DNA of 45,585 bases, taken from contig DASRBO010000174.1 in the NCBI GenBank assembly GCA_035653595.1, positions 1 through 45,585 of the forward strand, read 5' to 3'. Shown here one piece after another: positions 19,046 to 28,023 of this stretch. The notes beneath the pieces were generated by a model that saw only the letters and a program-made list of their open reading frames with translations, was not told the DNA's origin and ran no database searches. The first letter of the stretch is position 1; every line of letters begins with the position of its first letter. This stretch comes from DASRBO01 sp035653595. GTDB lineage: Bacteria > Actinomycetota > Acidimicrobiia > Acidimicrobiales > JAJPHE01. Position numbers and translations under genes: made by a program.

Positions 19046-21211
19046 ATGGCGAAGCTTCAGGAAGACCTGGACCGGCTGGTGGCGGGGGAGCACGCCGGCC
19101 CCCACGACGTGCTGGGCCGCCACGGGGCCGCGGTGCGCGCCTACCGGCCCGACGCCCGGGCCATGCGGCTGGTCACCGAGGCGGGCAAGCGCATCGAGAT
19201 GCGCTCCGTCCACCCCGGCGGGGTCTTCGCCGGGGACCTGCCCCCCGACGAGAGCCCCGAGGCCGCCTACAAGCTGGAGGTCGAGTACCGGGGGGCCACG
19301 ATCTGCATCGAGGACCCCTACCGCTTCTGGCCCACCCTGGGCGAGCTCGACCTGTACCTGCTGGGCGAGGGCCGCCACCATCGCCTGTGGGAGGTGCTGG
19401 GGGCCCATCCCCGCACCCACCAGGGCGCCTACGGAACCGCCTTCGCCGTGTGGGCCCCCAACGCCCGCTCGGTGCGGGTGGTGGGCGACTTCAACCTGTG
19501 GGACGGCCGCATCCACCCCATGCGCAGCCTGGGGACCTCCGGCATCTGGGAGCTGTTCGTCCCCGACGTGGGACCGGGGTGCCGGTACAAGTTCGAGGTG
19601 CTGACCACCGACCGCCACCTGCTGCTGAAGGCCGACCCCTTCGCCCGGGCGACCGAGATGCCCCCGGCCACCGCCAGCGTGGTCGCCGCTCCCGACCACC
19701 ACCAGTGGGGTGACGGCGAGTGGATGGCGGCCCGGGCCGAGCAGGACCGCTACCACCGCCCCCTTTCGGTCTACGAGCTCCACCTCGGATCGTGGCGGCG
19801 GCGCCCCGAGGAGGGCGGGCGGGCCCTCACCTACGACGAGCTGGCGGACACGCTGCCCGACTACGTGGCCGACATGGGCTTCACCCATGTCGAGATGATG
19901 CCGGTGGCCGAGCACCCCTTCGGCGGCTCTTGGGGCTACCAGGTGTCGTCGTACTTCGCCCCCACCGCTCGCCACGGCTCTCCTGACGGCTTCCGCCGGC
20001 TGGTCGACGCCCTGCACCGCCGGGGCATCGGGGTGATCGTGGACTGGGTGCCGGCCCACTTTCCCCGCGACGAGTGGGCCCTGGCCCGCTTCGACGGCAC
20101 AGCCCTCTACGAGCACGAGGACCCCCGCAAGGGTGCCCACCCCGACTGGGGGACCCTGGTGTTCAACTTCGGGCGCAACGAGGTGCGCAACTTCCTCATC
20201 AGCAACGCCCTGTACTGGCTGGAGTCCTTCCACATCGACGGCCTGCGGGTCGACGCGGTGGCCTCCATGCTCTATCTCGATTACTCCCGCAAGGAGGGCG
20301 AGTGGATCCCCAACCAGTACGGCGGGCGGGAGAACCTCGAGGCCATCTCCTTCCTGCGGGAGCTCAACGACGTGGTCGAGTCAGAGCACCCCAATGTGAT
20401 GACGGTGGCCGAGGAGTCGACCGCCTGGCCCGGCGTGTCCCAGCCCACCGCCGACGGCGGCCTCGGCTTCCGCTACAAGTGGAACATGGGCTGGATGCAC
20501 GACACCCTGGACTACTTCTCCAAGGAGCCCATCTACCGGCGCTACCACCACGACCGGCTCACCTTCGGCCTGCTCTACGCCTTCAGCGAGCACTTCGTTC
20601 TCCCGCTCTCCCACGACGAGGTGGTCCACGGCAAGGGCTCGCTGCTGGGCAAGATGCCGGGCGACCGGTGGCAGCGCTTCGCCAACCTCAGGTCGCTGCT
20701 GGGCTGGATGTGGGCCCATCCGGGCAAGCAGCTGATGTTCATGGGGGGTGAGATCGGCCAGGAGGCCGAGTGGAGCCACGACCGCAGCGTCGACTGGCAT
20801 CTGCTGGACGACCCCCTGAACGCCGGCGTGCAGCGGCTGGTCCGCTCGCTCAACCATCTCTACTCGGAGCGCCCGGCGCTGTGGGCCGCCGACTTCAGCG
20901 GCGAGGGCTTCCGCTGGATCGACGCCAGTGACGCCGATTCCAACGTGCTGTCGTTCCTCCGCTTCGGCGACGGGGGCACCGTCGCCTGCATCGCCAACCT
21001 GTCCCCGGTGGTGCGGGACGGCTACCGCATCGGCCTGTCCGAGCCCGGTCCGTGGGCGGAGGTGCTCAACACCGACGCCACCGACTTCGGCGGCAGCGGG
21101 GTAGGCAACGGCGGCCGGGTGCATGCCGCCGACCACCCCTGGCACGGGCTGCCGTTCTCGGCCGAGCTGACGCTGCCCCCGCTCGGGGTTCTGTGGCTCC
21201 AGCCCGGTTAG
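19046..21211 (+). CDS. glgB: 1,4-alpha-glucan branching enzyme
   Basis: Introduces alpha-1,6 branches into the glucan made by GlgE. The 721-aa GH13_9 protein has an N-terminal carbohydrate-binding region and a second beta-sandwich (AFAVWAPNARSVRVVGDFNLWDGR). The catalytic residues are D403 (DGLRVDAVASMLYLDYS), E456 (TVAEESTAWPG) and D524 (PLSHDEVVHGKGSL). C-terminal sequences (ALPLG-like PPLGVLWLQPG end) fit an intact enzyme of normal length. The ATG at 19046 follows TAGGAGTAA. It is the last gene of the glgE operon and converges with the secreted GH43-like gene. Confidence 0.97.
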   Translation: MAKLQEDLDRLVAGEHAGPHDVLGRHGAAVRAYRPDARAMRLVTEAGKRIEMRSVHPGGVFAGDLPPDESPEAAYKLEVEYRGATICIEDPYRFWPTLGELDLYLLGEGRHHRLWEVLGAHPRTHQGAYGTAFAVWAPNARSVRVVGDFNLWDGRIHPMRSLGTSGIWELFVPDVGPGCRYKFEVLTTDRHLLLKADPFARATEMPPATASVVAAPDHHQWGDGEWMAARAEQDRYHRPLSVYELHLGSWRRRPEEGGRALTYDELADTLPDYVADMGFTHVEMMPVAEHPFGGSWGYQVSSYFAPTARHGSPDGFRRLVDALHRRGIGVIVDWVPAHFPRDEWALARFDGTALYEHEDPRKGAHPDWGTLVFNFGRNEVRNFLISNALYWLESFHIDGLRVDAVASMLYLDYSRKEGEWIPNQYGGRENLEAISFLRELNDVVESEHPNVMTVAEESTAWPGVSQPTADGGLGFRYKWNMGWMHDTLDYFSKEPIYRRYHHDRLTFGLLYAFSEHFVLPLSHDEVVHGKGSLLGKMPGDRWQRFANLRSLLGWMWAHPGKQLMFMGGEIGQEAEWSHDRSVDWHLLDDPLNAGVQRLVRSLNHLYSERPALWAADFSGEGFRWIDASDADSNVLSFLRFGDGGTVACIANLSPVVRDGYRIGLSEPGPWAEVLNTDATDFGGSGVGNGGRVHAADHPWHGLPFSAELTLPPLGVLWLQPG

Positions 21212-21240
21212 CGGCTCGGGCGGTCGATCAGCGTTAGTGC

Positions 21241-21255
21241 CCGGCCGGCGGCCGG
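21241..21255. terminator. Hairpin between convergent glgB and GH43-like genes
   Basis: CCGGCC-GGC-GGCCGG forms a 6-bp GC stem in the 44-bp gap between two facing genes. There is no T-tract, so it is a weak terminator candidate. Confidence 0.3.
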
Positions 21256-22686
21256 TCACGCCTGGCCGAAGAAGGCGGCGTCGCCGAAGCTGAACACCCC
21301 GCCGTCGGAGGCCACCAGCCAGTAGCCCCCGCCGTCGGGGGTGGCGGCGATGCCCACCACCGGCTTGGCCAGGTGGATAGCCCCGGTGGAGCCGTGGAAG
21401 GCGGCGTCGCCGAAGCTGAACACCCCGCCGTCCGAGGCGACCAGCCAGTAGCCCCCGCCGTCGGAGGTGGTGGCCATCCCGACCACCGGGTGGCCGAGCC
21501 CGCCGGCGGCTCCCCTGGCCGTCGCATCGCCGCAGCTGGCCACCTGGCCGTCGTCGCCGGCGGCCCAGTAGCCCCCACCGTCGGCGGTGGGGCGGAGGGC
21601 GACGGCGGGGGAGCCGAGGGCGGGCGAGCACTCCGGGCCCGAGGCTCCGAAGCGGAGGGGGGCGACGTACAGCTGGCGGGCGCCTCCGCAGGCATAGGAG
21701 GTGCAGCCCGGGCTCCAGGCGGCGTAGGAGAGCCACCACTGCCCGGATGGGTCCACCAGGGCGTTGCCGGCTGCCGGACCCGCCGCTCCCCCGTAGGAGG
21801 TGAGGATGGGGGAGGGGTCGGTCTGGGTGCAGGGGCCGGCGGGCCCGTCGCAGTCGGCGGCGCCCTCGGAGTAGGAGGAGCTGTCGTAGCGGCCGGCGGC
21901 GAAGAACAGCACGTAGCCGCCGGGGGCGGCGACCAGGTCGGGGTTCTCGATCGTCGTCTCCCACGGGTAGTCGGCGCTGTCCTGGGTGAGGAGGCGGGTG
22001 GGGGCGGCGGTCGTGGCGGTGCCGCCCCCGTTCAGGGGAGCGGACCACAGGTAGGCGGGCTGGGCCGAGGAGCCGTCGTTGGACTTCCAGACCAGCCAGG
22101 CCTGCCCGCCCGCCTGCACGAACGGCTCGGGGTCGATGGAGCCGCCCAGGTCGGTCTGGCACAGCGCCGGCCCCGACGAGGCGTCCTGGTACGGACCCTG
22201 GGGCGTCGAGGCGGTGGCCACGCTCAGGCAGTAGTGCCCGTCGGCGGCGTCGACGGCGTCGTACCACATGACCCACTCGCCCCCGGCCTCGAAGACCCCG
22301 GGCGAGGTCTGGGTGTCGGGCTGCTCCCACGCCGGCACCTGGGGCAGGGCGGTGGAGCCGTAGGACCGGCCGGTGAGGGTCTGGTAGCCCCCGTCCGGGC
22401 GGCTCGAGCGCAGCACCCCGATGTGGTTGCCCCAGGTGGTGCCGGTGGTGAAGGCGTAGTAGGTGCCTCCCACGTCGATGACGTCGGGATCGGGGGCGTC
22501 CATGGCCGCCGCCGGGGCGGCGGCCGGGGTCACCGACGGCTGGGGCGGGCCGGCGGCCCGGGCGGGCCCGGGCGGGAGGGCGAGCCCCACCCCTCCGGCG
22601 ACCACGGCGGCGACGGCGGCGACGGCGGCGAAGCGGGTGGCGGTGGCGGGCCTCCCGATGGCGTCCGCCGGCGTCGTCCCAGCCAT
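21256..22686 (-). CDS. Secreted GH43-like glycosidase with C-terminal 42-aa repeats
   Basis: A 476-aa exported protein. An N-terminal hydrophobic segment (FAAVAAVAAVVAGGVGLAL) ends at a likely cleavage site PARA-AG. A five-bladed-propeller GH43 domain follows, with putative catalytic acids in APDPDVIDVGGTYYAF, GSIDPEPF and TTIENPDLV. The family cleaves arabinans, xylans and related side chains. The last 110 residues are three 42-aa repeats (DGGGYWLVASDGGVFSFGDAAF), the first degenerate, encoded by a 126-bp tandem repeat (about 21271-21600). I recall this repeat type from secreted actinobacterial proteins; its role is unknown. The ATG at 22686 gives the signal peptide. Confidence 0.88.
   Translation of the reverse strand: MAGTTPADAIGRPATATRFAAVAAVAAVVAGGVGLALPPGPARAAGPPQPSVTPAAAPAAAMDAPDPDVIDVGGTYYAFTTGTTWGNHIGVLRSSRPDGGYQTLTGRSYGSTALPQVPAWEQPDTQTSPGVFEAGGEWVMWYDAVDAADGHYCLSVATASTPQGPYQDASSGPALCQTDLGGSIDPEPFVQAGGQAWLVWKSNDGSSAQPAYLWSAPLNGGGTATTAAPTRLLTQDSADYPWETTIENPDLVAAPGGYVLFFAAGRYDSSSYSEGAADCDGPAGPCTQTDPSPILTSYGGAAGPAAGNALVDPSGQWWLSYAAWSPGCTSYACGGARQLYVAPLRFGASGPECSPALGSPAVALRPTADGGGYWAAGDDGQVASCGDATARGAAGGLGHPVVGMATTSDGGGYWLVASDGGVFSFGDAAFHGSTGAIHLAKPVVGIAATPDGGGYWLVASDGGVFSFGDAAFFGQA
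21271..21600 (-). repeat. 126-bp tandem repeat, three copies
   Basis: The copies begin near 21271, 21397 and 21523, exactly 126 bp apart. The first two are almost identical over about 70 bp (from GAAGGCGGCGTCGCCGAAGC onward), and the third is diverged. The array encodes the C-terminal protein repeats of the GH43-like protein. Confidence 0.85.
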
Positions 22687-22764
22687 GACCGCCAGCTTGG
22701 CAGGCGGTAGCGTTCGTGCCCGCCGGCAGTGGCGGCGCCGGCGCCGAAAGCGAGCAGGAGCGTC

Positions 22765-24702
22765 ATGCCGGTCTCCCACCCCATCGAGCCCATCACCGAC
22801 GACGACGAGGCCATCCGGGCGGCGGTGGAGTTCACCGACGTGCCCCTGTTGGCCGCCCTGGCCCAGGCCACCGGGGACCGCTCCGTTCTCCGCGACGACC
22901 TGCGTCCCGATCTGTCCAACCCCCTCGACCCGATGATGGGCTGGACGGTGGACCAGCTCGAGGCGGCCAAGGCCCTGGCCTTCGAGACCCTGTCCCGCTG
23001 GCGGGACGCCGGCTGTCCCGAGGCGCCCCATCCGTCCCCGGAGGACCTGCGGGCGATCATGAGCTTCGCCGTCGGGGGCAGCGTGGGCGACGACTACGTC
23101 CCCCTGCTGCGGGAGGAGCTGTCCGCCGAGGGCGAGGACCTGCGCGCCCCCCGCTGGCGGAGGCAGGACATCGACCCCGAGCGCCCCTTCACCGTGGCCA
23201 TCGTCGGCGCCGGCATGTCCGGCCTGATCGCCGCCCACCGGCTGGCCCAGGCCGGGGTGCCCTACGTGGTGCTGGAGAAGAACCACGACGTCGGGGGCAC
23301 CTGGCTGGAGAACACCTACCCCGGATGCAGGGTCGACGTCGCCAACCACCTCTACAGCTACTCCTTCGCCCAGAAGGAGGACTGGCCCCAGCACTACTCG
23401 CCCCAGTCCGAGCTGCTCTCCTACTTCCGGACCTGCGCCGAGGACTTCGACATCCGCCCCAACGTCCGGTTCCGCACCGAGGTCACCTCGGCCGCCTTCG
23501 ACGACGAACGCTGCTCGTGGACTCTCGAGCTGGCCACCCCCGACGGTCCGGACCGGCTGGAGGCCCAGGCTCTCATCGTGGCGGTGGGCCAGCTCAACCG
23601 GCCCAAGATGCCCGACATCGACGGCATGTCGAGCTTCGCCGGCCCGTCCTTCCACTCGGCCCGCTGGGACCACGACGTCGACCTCCGGGGCAAGCGGGTG
23701 GCGGTCATAGGCACCGGCGCCAGCGCCGCCCAGTTCGTGCCGATCATCGCCGAGCAGGTCTCCGAGCTGCTGATCTTCCAGCGGACGCCGAACTGGCTGG
23801 TGCCCATTCCCCACTACCACGAGGAGGTGCCCGCCGGTAAGCGGTGGCTGTTCCGGCACGTGCCCTCCTACAACCAGTGGTACCGCTTCTGGCTCTTCTA
23901 CCGCAGCGCGGACGGCCTGCTTCCGGCCACCGAGGTGGATCCGGACTGGACCATGGAAGGCTCAGTGGGTCCGATGAACGCCCTGGTGCGGGCGTTCCTG
24001 GCGTCCTACCTCGAAGGCGAGTTCGCCGACGATCCCGCCATGCTGGAGAAGGTGCTGCCCAAGTACCCGCCGGCGTCCAAGCGCATCATCCTGGACAACG
24101 GAGCGTGGCCCAACGCCCTCAAGCGGGACAACGTGTCGTTGATCACCGACCGAATCGACAAGATCACGCCAACCGGAGTCGTGACCGGCCAGGGCGAGCA
24201 CGAGGTCGACGTGATCATCTACGCCACCGGTTTCCTGGCCTCGCACTTCCTCACCCCGATGGCGATCAAGGGGCGGGGCGGCATCGACCTCCACGAGACC
24301 TGGGCCGGTGAGGCCCGTGCCTACCTCGGCATCCTGTTCCCCGGCTTCCCCAACCTGTTCTGCATGTACGGCCCCAACACCAACATCGTGGTGAACGGGA
24401 GCATCGTCTACTTCTCCGAGTGCGAGGCCCACTACATCCTCGACTGCCTGCGTCTGCTGCTGGAGGGCCACCACGGGGCCATCGACGTCCGCCGCGACGT
24501 GCACGACGAGTTCAACGTGGCCATCGACGAGGCCAACCGTCGGCGGGTGTGGGGCGTGTCCAACGTCAACAGCTGGTACAAGAACGCCAGCGGCCGGGTG
24601 ACCCAGAACTGGCCCTTCACCCTGCAGGAGTACTGGCGCCGTACCCGCCGTGCCGATCCCGCAGAGCTGGAGCTGCTGGAACCGGCGGTTCGCCAGACCT
24701 GA
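22765..24702 (+). CDS. Flavin-containing (Baeyer-Villiger-type) monooxygenase
   Basis: A 645-aa FAD- and NADPH-dependent oxygenase predicted to insert oxygen next to a ketone. An N-terminal extension of about 140 residues precedes the FAD motif VAIVGAGMSGL (around residue 144) and GGTWLENTYPGCRVD. The Baeyer-Villiger fingerprint is FAGPSFHSARWD (about residue 290), and the NADPH motif is VIGTGASA (about residue 314). Length and extension resemble 4-hydroxyacetophenone monooxygenase. CAGGAG precedes the ATG at 22765. It may degrade ketones or steroids together with the oxygenases elsewhere in the window. It converges with galT, 6 bp between stops. Confidence 0.93.
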   Translation: MPVSHPIEPITDDDEAIRAAVEFTDVPLLAALAQATGDRSVLRDDLRPDLSNPLDPMMGWTVDQLEAAKALAFETLSRWRDAGCPEAPHPSPEDLRAIMSFAVGGSVGDDYVPLLREELSAEGEDLRAPRWRRQDIDPERPFTVAIVGAGMSGLIAAHRLAQAGVPYVVLEKNHDVGGTWLENTYPGCRVDVANHLYSYSFAQKEDWPQHYSPQSELLSYFRTCAEDFDIRPNVRFRTEVTSAAFDDERCSWTLELATPDGPDRLEAQALIVAVGQLNRPKMPDIDGMSSFAGPSFHSARWDHDVDLRGKRVAVIGTGASAAQFVPIIAEQVSELLIFQRTPNWLVPIPHYHEEVPAGKRWLFRHVPSYNQWYRFWLFYRSADGLLPATEVDPDWTMEGSVGPMNALVRAFLASYLEGEFADDPAMLEKVLPKYPPASKRIILDNGAWPNALKRDNVSLITDRIDKITPTGVVTGQGEHEVDVIIYATGFLASHFLTPMAIKGRGGIDLHETWAGEARAYLGILFPGFPNLFCMYGPNTNIVVNGSIVYFSECEAHYILDCLRLLLEGHHGAIDVRRDVHDEFNVAIDEANRRRVWGVSNVNSWYKNASGRVTQNWPFTLQEYWRRTRRADPAELELLEPAVRQT

Positions 24703-24708
24703 AGCGGC

Positions 24709-25692
24709 TCAGGCGGCGCTGACCATCGAGCGCAGCTCGGAGGCGGCCAGCTCGGGGGCCACCACGTTGATGGCCACCCCGGTGCCCAGCTCGAAACCGG
24801 CGGCGGTGGTGAGCTTCGGCAGCAGATGGGCGTGCCAGTGGTAGGTACCGGTGGCCCGGTAGGGCGCCGAGTGGAAGACCAGGTTGTAGGCCATGTCGCC
24901 CAGATGTCCGGTCAGGCGCTGCAGGGCGATGCGGATGGCGCGTCCGACCGAGTCGAGGTCCGCCTCGGAGGCCCGGTGCAGGTGGGCGTGGTGGGCCCGG
25001 GGCAGGATCAGCATCTCGAACGGGGTGGCGCTCCAGAACGGGCAGATCACCTGGCAGTGCTCGTCGCTGTGCACGATGCGGTGGCCGGCGTCGTCCTCGG
25101 CGTCGATGACCGTGCACAACAGGCAGCTGCCGGTGAAGCGGGCGAAGCCGCCCTGCTCGTCGACCAGCTCCCGCGGCACGAACGGCATCCCCATGAGCTG
25201 GCCGTGGGGGTGCTCGATGGAGGCCCCCGCCTCCCGCCCCGAGTTCACGATGGCCTGGCTGTAGCGAAGGGTGCGGGCGTGGGCGTGGGCGTCGATGCGG
25301 TCGCGGATGGCCCCCATGACCAGGGAGGCCTGGGCGTCGTCGAGGTCGGCCCACCCGGCGTCGTGGCGGGGGGACAGGACCAGGACCTCGTGGATGCCGC
25401 TGGCCGGGGCCTGGGTGAAGGCCGGCCCCAGGTGCGACACCACCATGGGCTCGTCGCCCTCGAAGGCCGGGTACAGGTTGGGCACCACCCTGACCTGCCA
25501 CTTGCCTGACGGGCCGTAGGTCTCCAGCGCCGGCGGGGTGGACTCCTCGTGGCCGGGGCAGAACGGGCATGGGCGGGCCGGGCCCCCCTCGACCGGAAGG
25601 GTCCTCGACAGGAAGGCGGCCGGCCTGGTGGCCCGGTCGACGCTGACCACGACCCACCGCCCGGTAAGGGGATCGAGTCGCAGTTGGCTCAT
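24709..25692 (-). CDS. galT: Galactose-1-phosphate uridylyltransferase
   Basis: Exchanges UMP between UDP-glucose and galactose-1-phosphate (Leloir pathway). The 327-aa HIT-superfamily protein has the zinc site CPFCPGHE near residue 40. The active site reads SIEHPHGQLMGMP, whose second His is the covalent nucleophile. Also present are SCLLC and the C-terminal GTYHWHAHLLPKL. The start ATG at 25692 (MSQLRLDPLTGRWVV) is the family start. No galE or galK is adjacent; a link to glucose-1-phosphate from the alpha-glucan cluster is possible but inferred. Confidence 0.95.
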   Translation of the reverse strand: MSQLRLDPLTGRWVVVSVDRATRPAAFLSRTLPVEGGPARPCPFCPGHEESTPPALETYGPSGKWQVRVVPNLYPAFEGDEPMVVSHLGPAFTQAPASGIHEVLVLSPRHDAGWADLDDAQASLVMGAIRDRIDAHAHARTLRYSQAIVNSGREAGASIEHPHGQLMGMPFVPRELVDEQGGFARFTGSCLLCTVIDAEDDAGHRIVHSDEHCQVICPFWSATPFEMLILPRAHHAHLHRASEADLDSVGRAIRIALQRLTGHLGDMAYNLVFHSAPYRATGTYHWHAHLLPKLTTAAGFELGTGVAINVVAPELAASELRSMVSAA

Positions 25693-25822
25693 GGTCGCAC
25701 TACCCAATCTTGTTGAGTTCTGATGACGAGGCTAGTCCGTGAGCCGGCGGCCTCAGTGGCGCAGGCGCCGCGTAGGCTCGGATGACGCTCACTGCCGGTC
25801 GGAAGATCACCACACACCGCTC

Positions 25823-26980
25823 ATGAAGGCCTATCTCGACCACGCCGCCACCACCCCCCTGCGACCGGAGGCCCGCCAGGCCATGCTGGCATGGCTGGGC
25901 GACTGCTTCGGCAACCCGTCCGGCAGCCATGCGGTGGCCCGGGCGGCCCGGGCGGCGGTCGACGACGCCCGGGCGGTGGTGGCCGACTGCCTGGGGGCCG
26001 ACCCCTCCGAGGTCGTCTTCACCGGCGGGGGAACCGAGTCGGACAACCTGGCGGTGCTGGGCCGGGCCGGGCGGGGCCGGGTGCTGTGCAGCTCGATCGA
26101 GCACGACGCCGTCATCGGGCCCACCCGGTCGGTGGGCGGCACGGTGGTGCCGGTCGACGCCGGCGGCGTGGTGGATCTCGGCGCCCTCGGCGCCGCCCTC
26201 GGTCCGGAGGTCGCCCTGGTGTCGGTGATGCTGGCCAACAACGAGATCGGCGTGGTGCAGCCCCTGGCCGAGGTGGTCCGGCTGGTGTGCCGCACCTGCC
26301 CCGACGCTGCCGTGCACACCGACGCCGTGCAGGCATTGAGCTGGCTCGACGTCGCCGGGCTGGCCGCCGGAGCCGACCTGGTGTCCCTCAGCGCCCACAA
26401 GTTCGGCGGACCCCAGGGGGTGGGGGTCCTGCTCCAGCGGGCCGGGGCCGGGTCGCCCCGGGGGAGGCGGGCGCCGGTCCTCGACCCGGTGCTCCACGGA
26501 GGGGGCCAGGAGCGGGGCCGGCGCAGCGGCACCCACAACGTCGCCGGCATCGTCGGCCTGGCGGCCGCCATGCGGGCCACGGTCGAGGAACGCCACGCCA
26601 CGGTGGAGCGGGTCACCCGCCTGCGGGACAGGATGGCCGACGGGCTCCTCGCTGCCGTCGCCGGGGCGGTCGAGACGGGCGAGCGGGACAGCAAGGTGGC
26701 CGGCTCCTGCCACCTCCGCTTCGAGGGGGTCGACAGCGAGGCTCTGGTCCTGCTGCTCGACTCGATGGGCATCTGCGCCTCGGCCGGCTCGGCCTGCGCC
26801 AGCGGGGCCACCGAGCCCAGCCACGTCCTGCTCGCCCTGGGACTCTCCGACAGGGAGGCCGCCGGCGCCCTGAGGCTGTCGCTGGGCTGGTCGAGCACCG
26901 ACGCCGACGTCGACGCCGCCCTCGAGGCGGTGCCCGCGGCCGTGTCGCGGTTGCGCCGGACGGCCCCGGTGGGGTCCTGA
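25823..26980 (+). CDS. Cysteine desulfurase (NifS/IscS class)
   Basis: A PLP enzyme taking sulfur from cysteine as a persulfide. The 385-aa product has the start AYLDHAATTPLRPEA, the PLP Lys193 in SLSAHKFGGPQGVG, TGGGTESDNLAV, and the persulfide-forming Cys325 in SAGSACASGA. mnmA follows 8 nt downstream, so the likely role is supplying sulfur for tRNA 2-thiolation, with iron-sulfur assembly also possible. The ATG at 25823 begins the family homology and lacks a clear Shine-Dalgarno. A TAGGCT box at 25773-25778 could be its -10, giving a leader of about 38 nt. Confidence 0.95.
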   Translation: MKAYLDHAATTPLRPEARQAMLAWLGDCFGNPSGSHAVARAARAAVDDARAVVADCLGADPSEVVFTGGGTESDNLAVLGRAGRGRVLCSSIEHDAVIGPTRSVGGTVVPVDAGGVVDLGALGAALGPEVALVSVMLANNEIGVVQPLAEVVRLVCRTCPDAAVHTDAVQALSWLDVAGLAAGADLVSLSAHKFGGPQGVGVLLQRAGAGSPRGRRAPVLDPVLHGGGQERGRRSGTHNVAGIVGLAAAMRATVEERHATVERVTRLRDRMADGLLAAVAGAVETGERDSKVAGSCHLRFEGVDSEALVLLLDSMGICASAGSACASGATEPSHVLLALGLSDREAAGALRLSLGWSSTDADVDAALEAVPAAVSRLRRTAPVGS

Positions 26981-26988
26981 GGCCCCCG

Positions 26989-28023
26989 ATGCGGGTGCTG
27001 GTGGCGATGTCGGGCGGGGTCGACTCGTCGGTGGCGGCCGCCGTCCTGGCCGGTGAGGGCCACGACGTGGTGGGGGCGACCATGAAGCTCTGGGGCGGCC
27101 AGAGCGACACCGGCTGCTGCTCGGTGGGCGACGTGGAGGACGCCCGCTGGGTCGCCCGCCAGCTCGGGATCGACCACCACGTGTTCAACTTCAGCTCCGA
27201 CTTCGACCGCCACGTGGTTGGGCCCTACGTCGGTGAGCACCTGGCCGGCCGCACCCCCAACCCGTGCGTGGAGTGCAACCGCCACATCAAGTTCGACCGC
27301 CTCATGGTGCGGGCGGCCCAGCTCGGGTTCGACGCCGTGGCCACCGGCCACCACGCCCGGGTCCGCCGGCGGCGGGGCCGCTGGGAGCTGCTCCGGGGCG
27401 CCGATCCGGCCAAGGACCAGTCCTACGTGCTGGCCATGATCGGCCAGGCGCAGCTGTCCCGCCTGCTGCTGCCGGTGGGGGAGATGACCAAGCCCCAGGT
27501 TCGGGCCCTCGGCGCCGAAATGGGGCTGCGCACGGCGGCCAAGCCCGACTCCCAGGACGTCTGCTTCGTGGGCCGGCCCAACGCCCGGGGGCGGTTCCTG
27601 TCCGAGCGGGCGCCGCTGCACCCCGGCCGGCTGGTCGACGCCGCCACCGGCGAGGACGCCGGAGCGGTGGAGGCCCTGGAGCTGCTCACCGTCGGCCAGC
27701 GCCGGGGGATCGGGCCCGGCCCGGACGGCCGGCGCCGCTACGTGCTTGCGGTTGATCCGGCCGCCGGCGCCGCCCTCGTCGGCGGGCTGGACCACCTCAT
27801 GGTCGACGAGGTCCGGGTGGGCCGGTTCAGCTGGGTCGACGGCCCGGTCCCGATCGGCGCCGAGGTGGACCTGCAGGCCTCGGCCCACGGCGCCACGGTG
27901 GCGGCGGTGATGGAGTCCCCCGGCCGGCTCCGCCTGGCCCAGCCCGTCCGCCGGGTCGCCCCCGGCCAGACCGTGGCCCTCTACGACGGCGACCGGGTGC
28001 TCGGATCGGCGGTGGCGGCATGA
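26989..28023 (+). CDS. mnmA: tRNA-specific 2-thiouridylase
   Basis: Thiolates U34 of Lys, Glu and Gln tRNAs using ATP and persulfide sulfur. The 344-aa product has the PP-loop MSGGVDSS (residues 7-14), CCSVGDVEDAR, and the catalytic cysteines C93 (TPNPCVECN) and C192 (SQDVCFVG). GTPDQSY-type sequence appears as AKDQSYVLAM. The C-terminal beta-barrel domain is present. It sits directly after the desulfurase and overlaps ligA by 4 nt (ATGA). Confidence 0.96.
   Translation: MRVLVAMSGGVDSSVAAAVLAGEGHDVVGATMKLWGGQSDTGCCSVGDVEDARWVARQLGIDHHVFNFSSDFDRHVVGPYVGEHLAGRTPNPCVECNRHIKFDRLMVRAAQLGFDAVATGHHARVRRRRGRWELLRGADPAKDQSYVLAMIGQAQLSRLLLPVGEMTKPQVRALGAEMGLRTAAKPDSQDVCFVGRPNARGRFLSERAPLHPGRLVDAATGEDAGAVEALELLTVGQRRGIGPGPDGRRRYVLAVDPAAGAALVGGLDHLMVDEVRVGRFSWVDGPVPIGAEVDLQASAHGATVAAVMESPGRLRLAQPVRRVAPGQTVALYDGDRVLGSAVAA

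Noticed and set aside
25782..25826. 14-codon leader peptide (start 25782) whose TGA overlaps the cysteine desulfurase ATG
   Set aside because: The overlap is real, but there is no ribosome binding site, and the best -10 box (TAGGCT, 25773-25778) would start transcription at about 25785, after the peptide's start codon.
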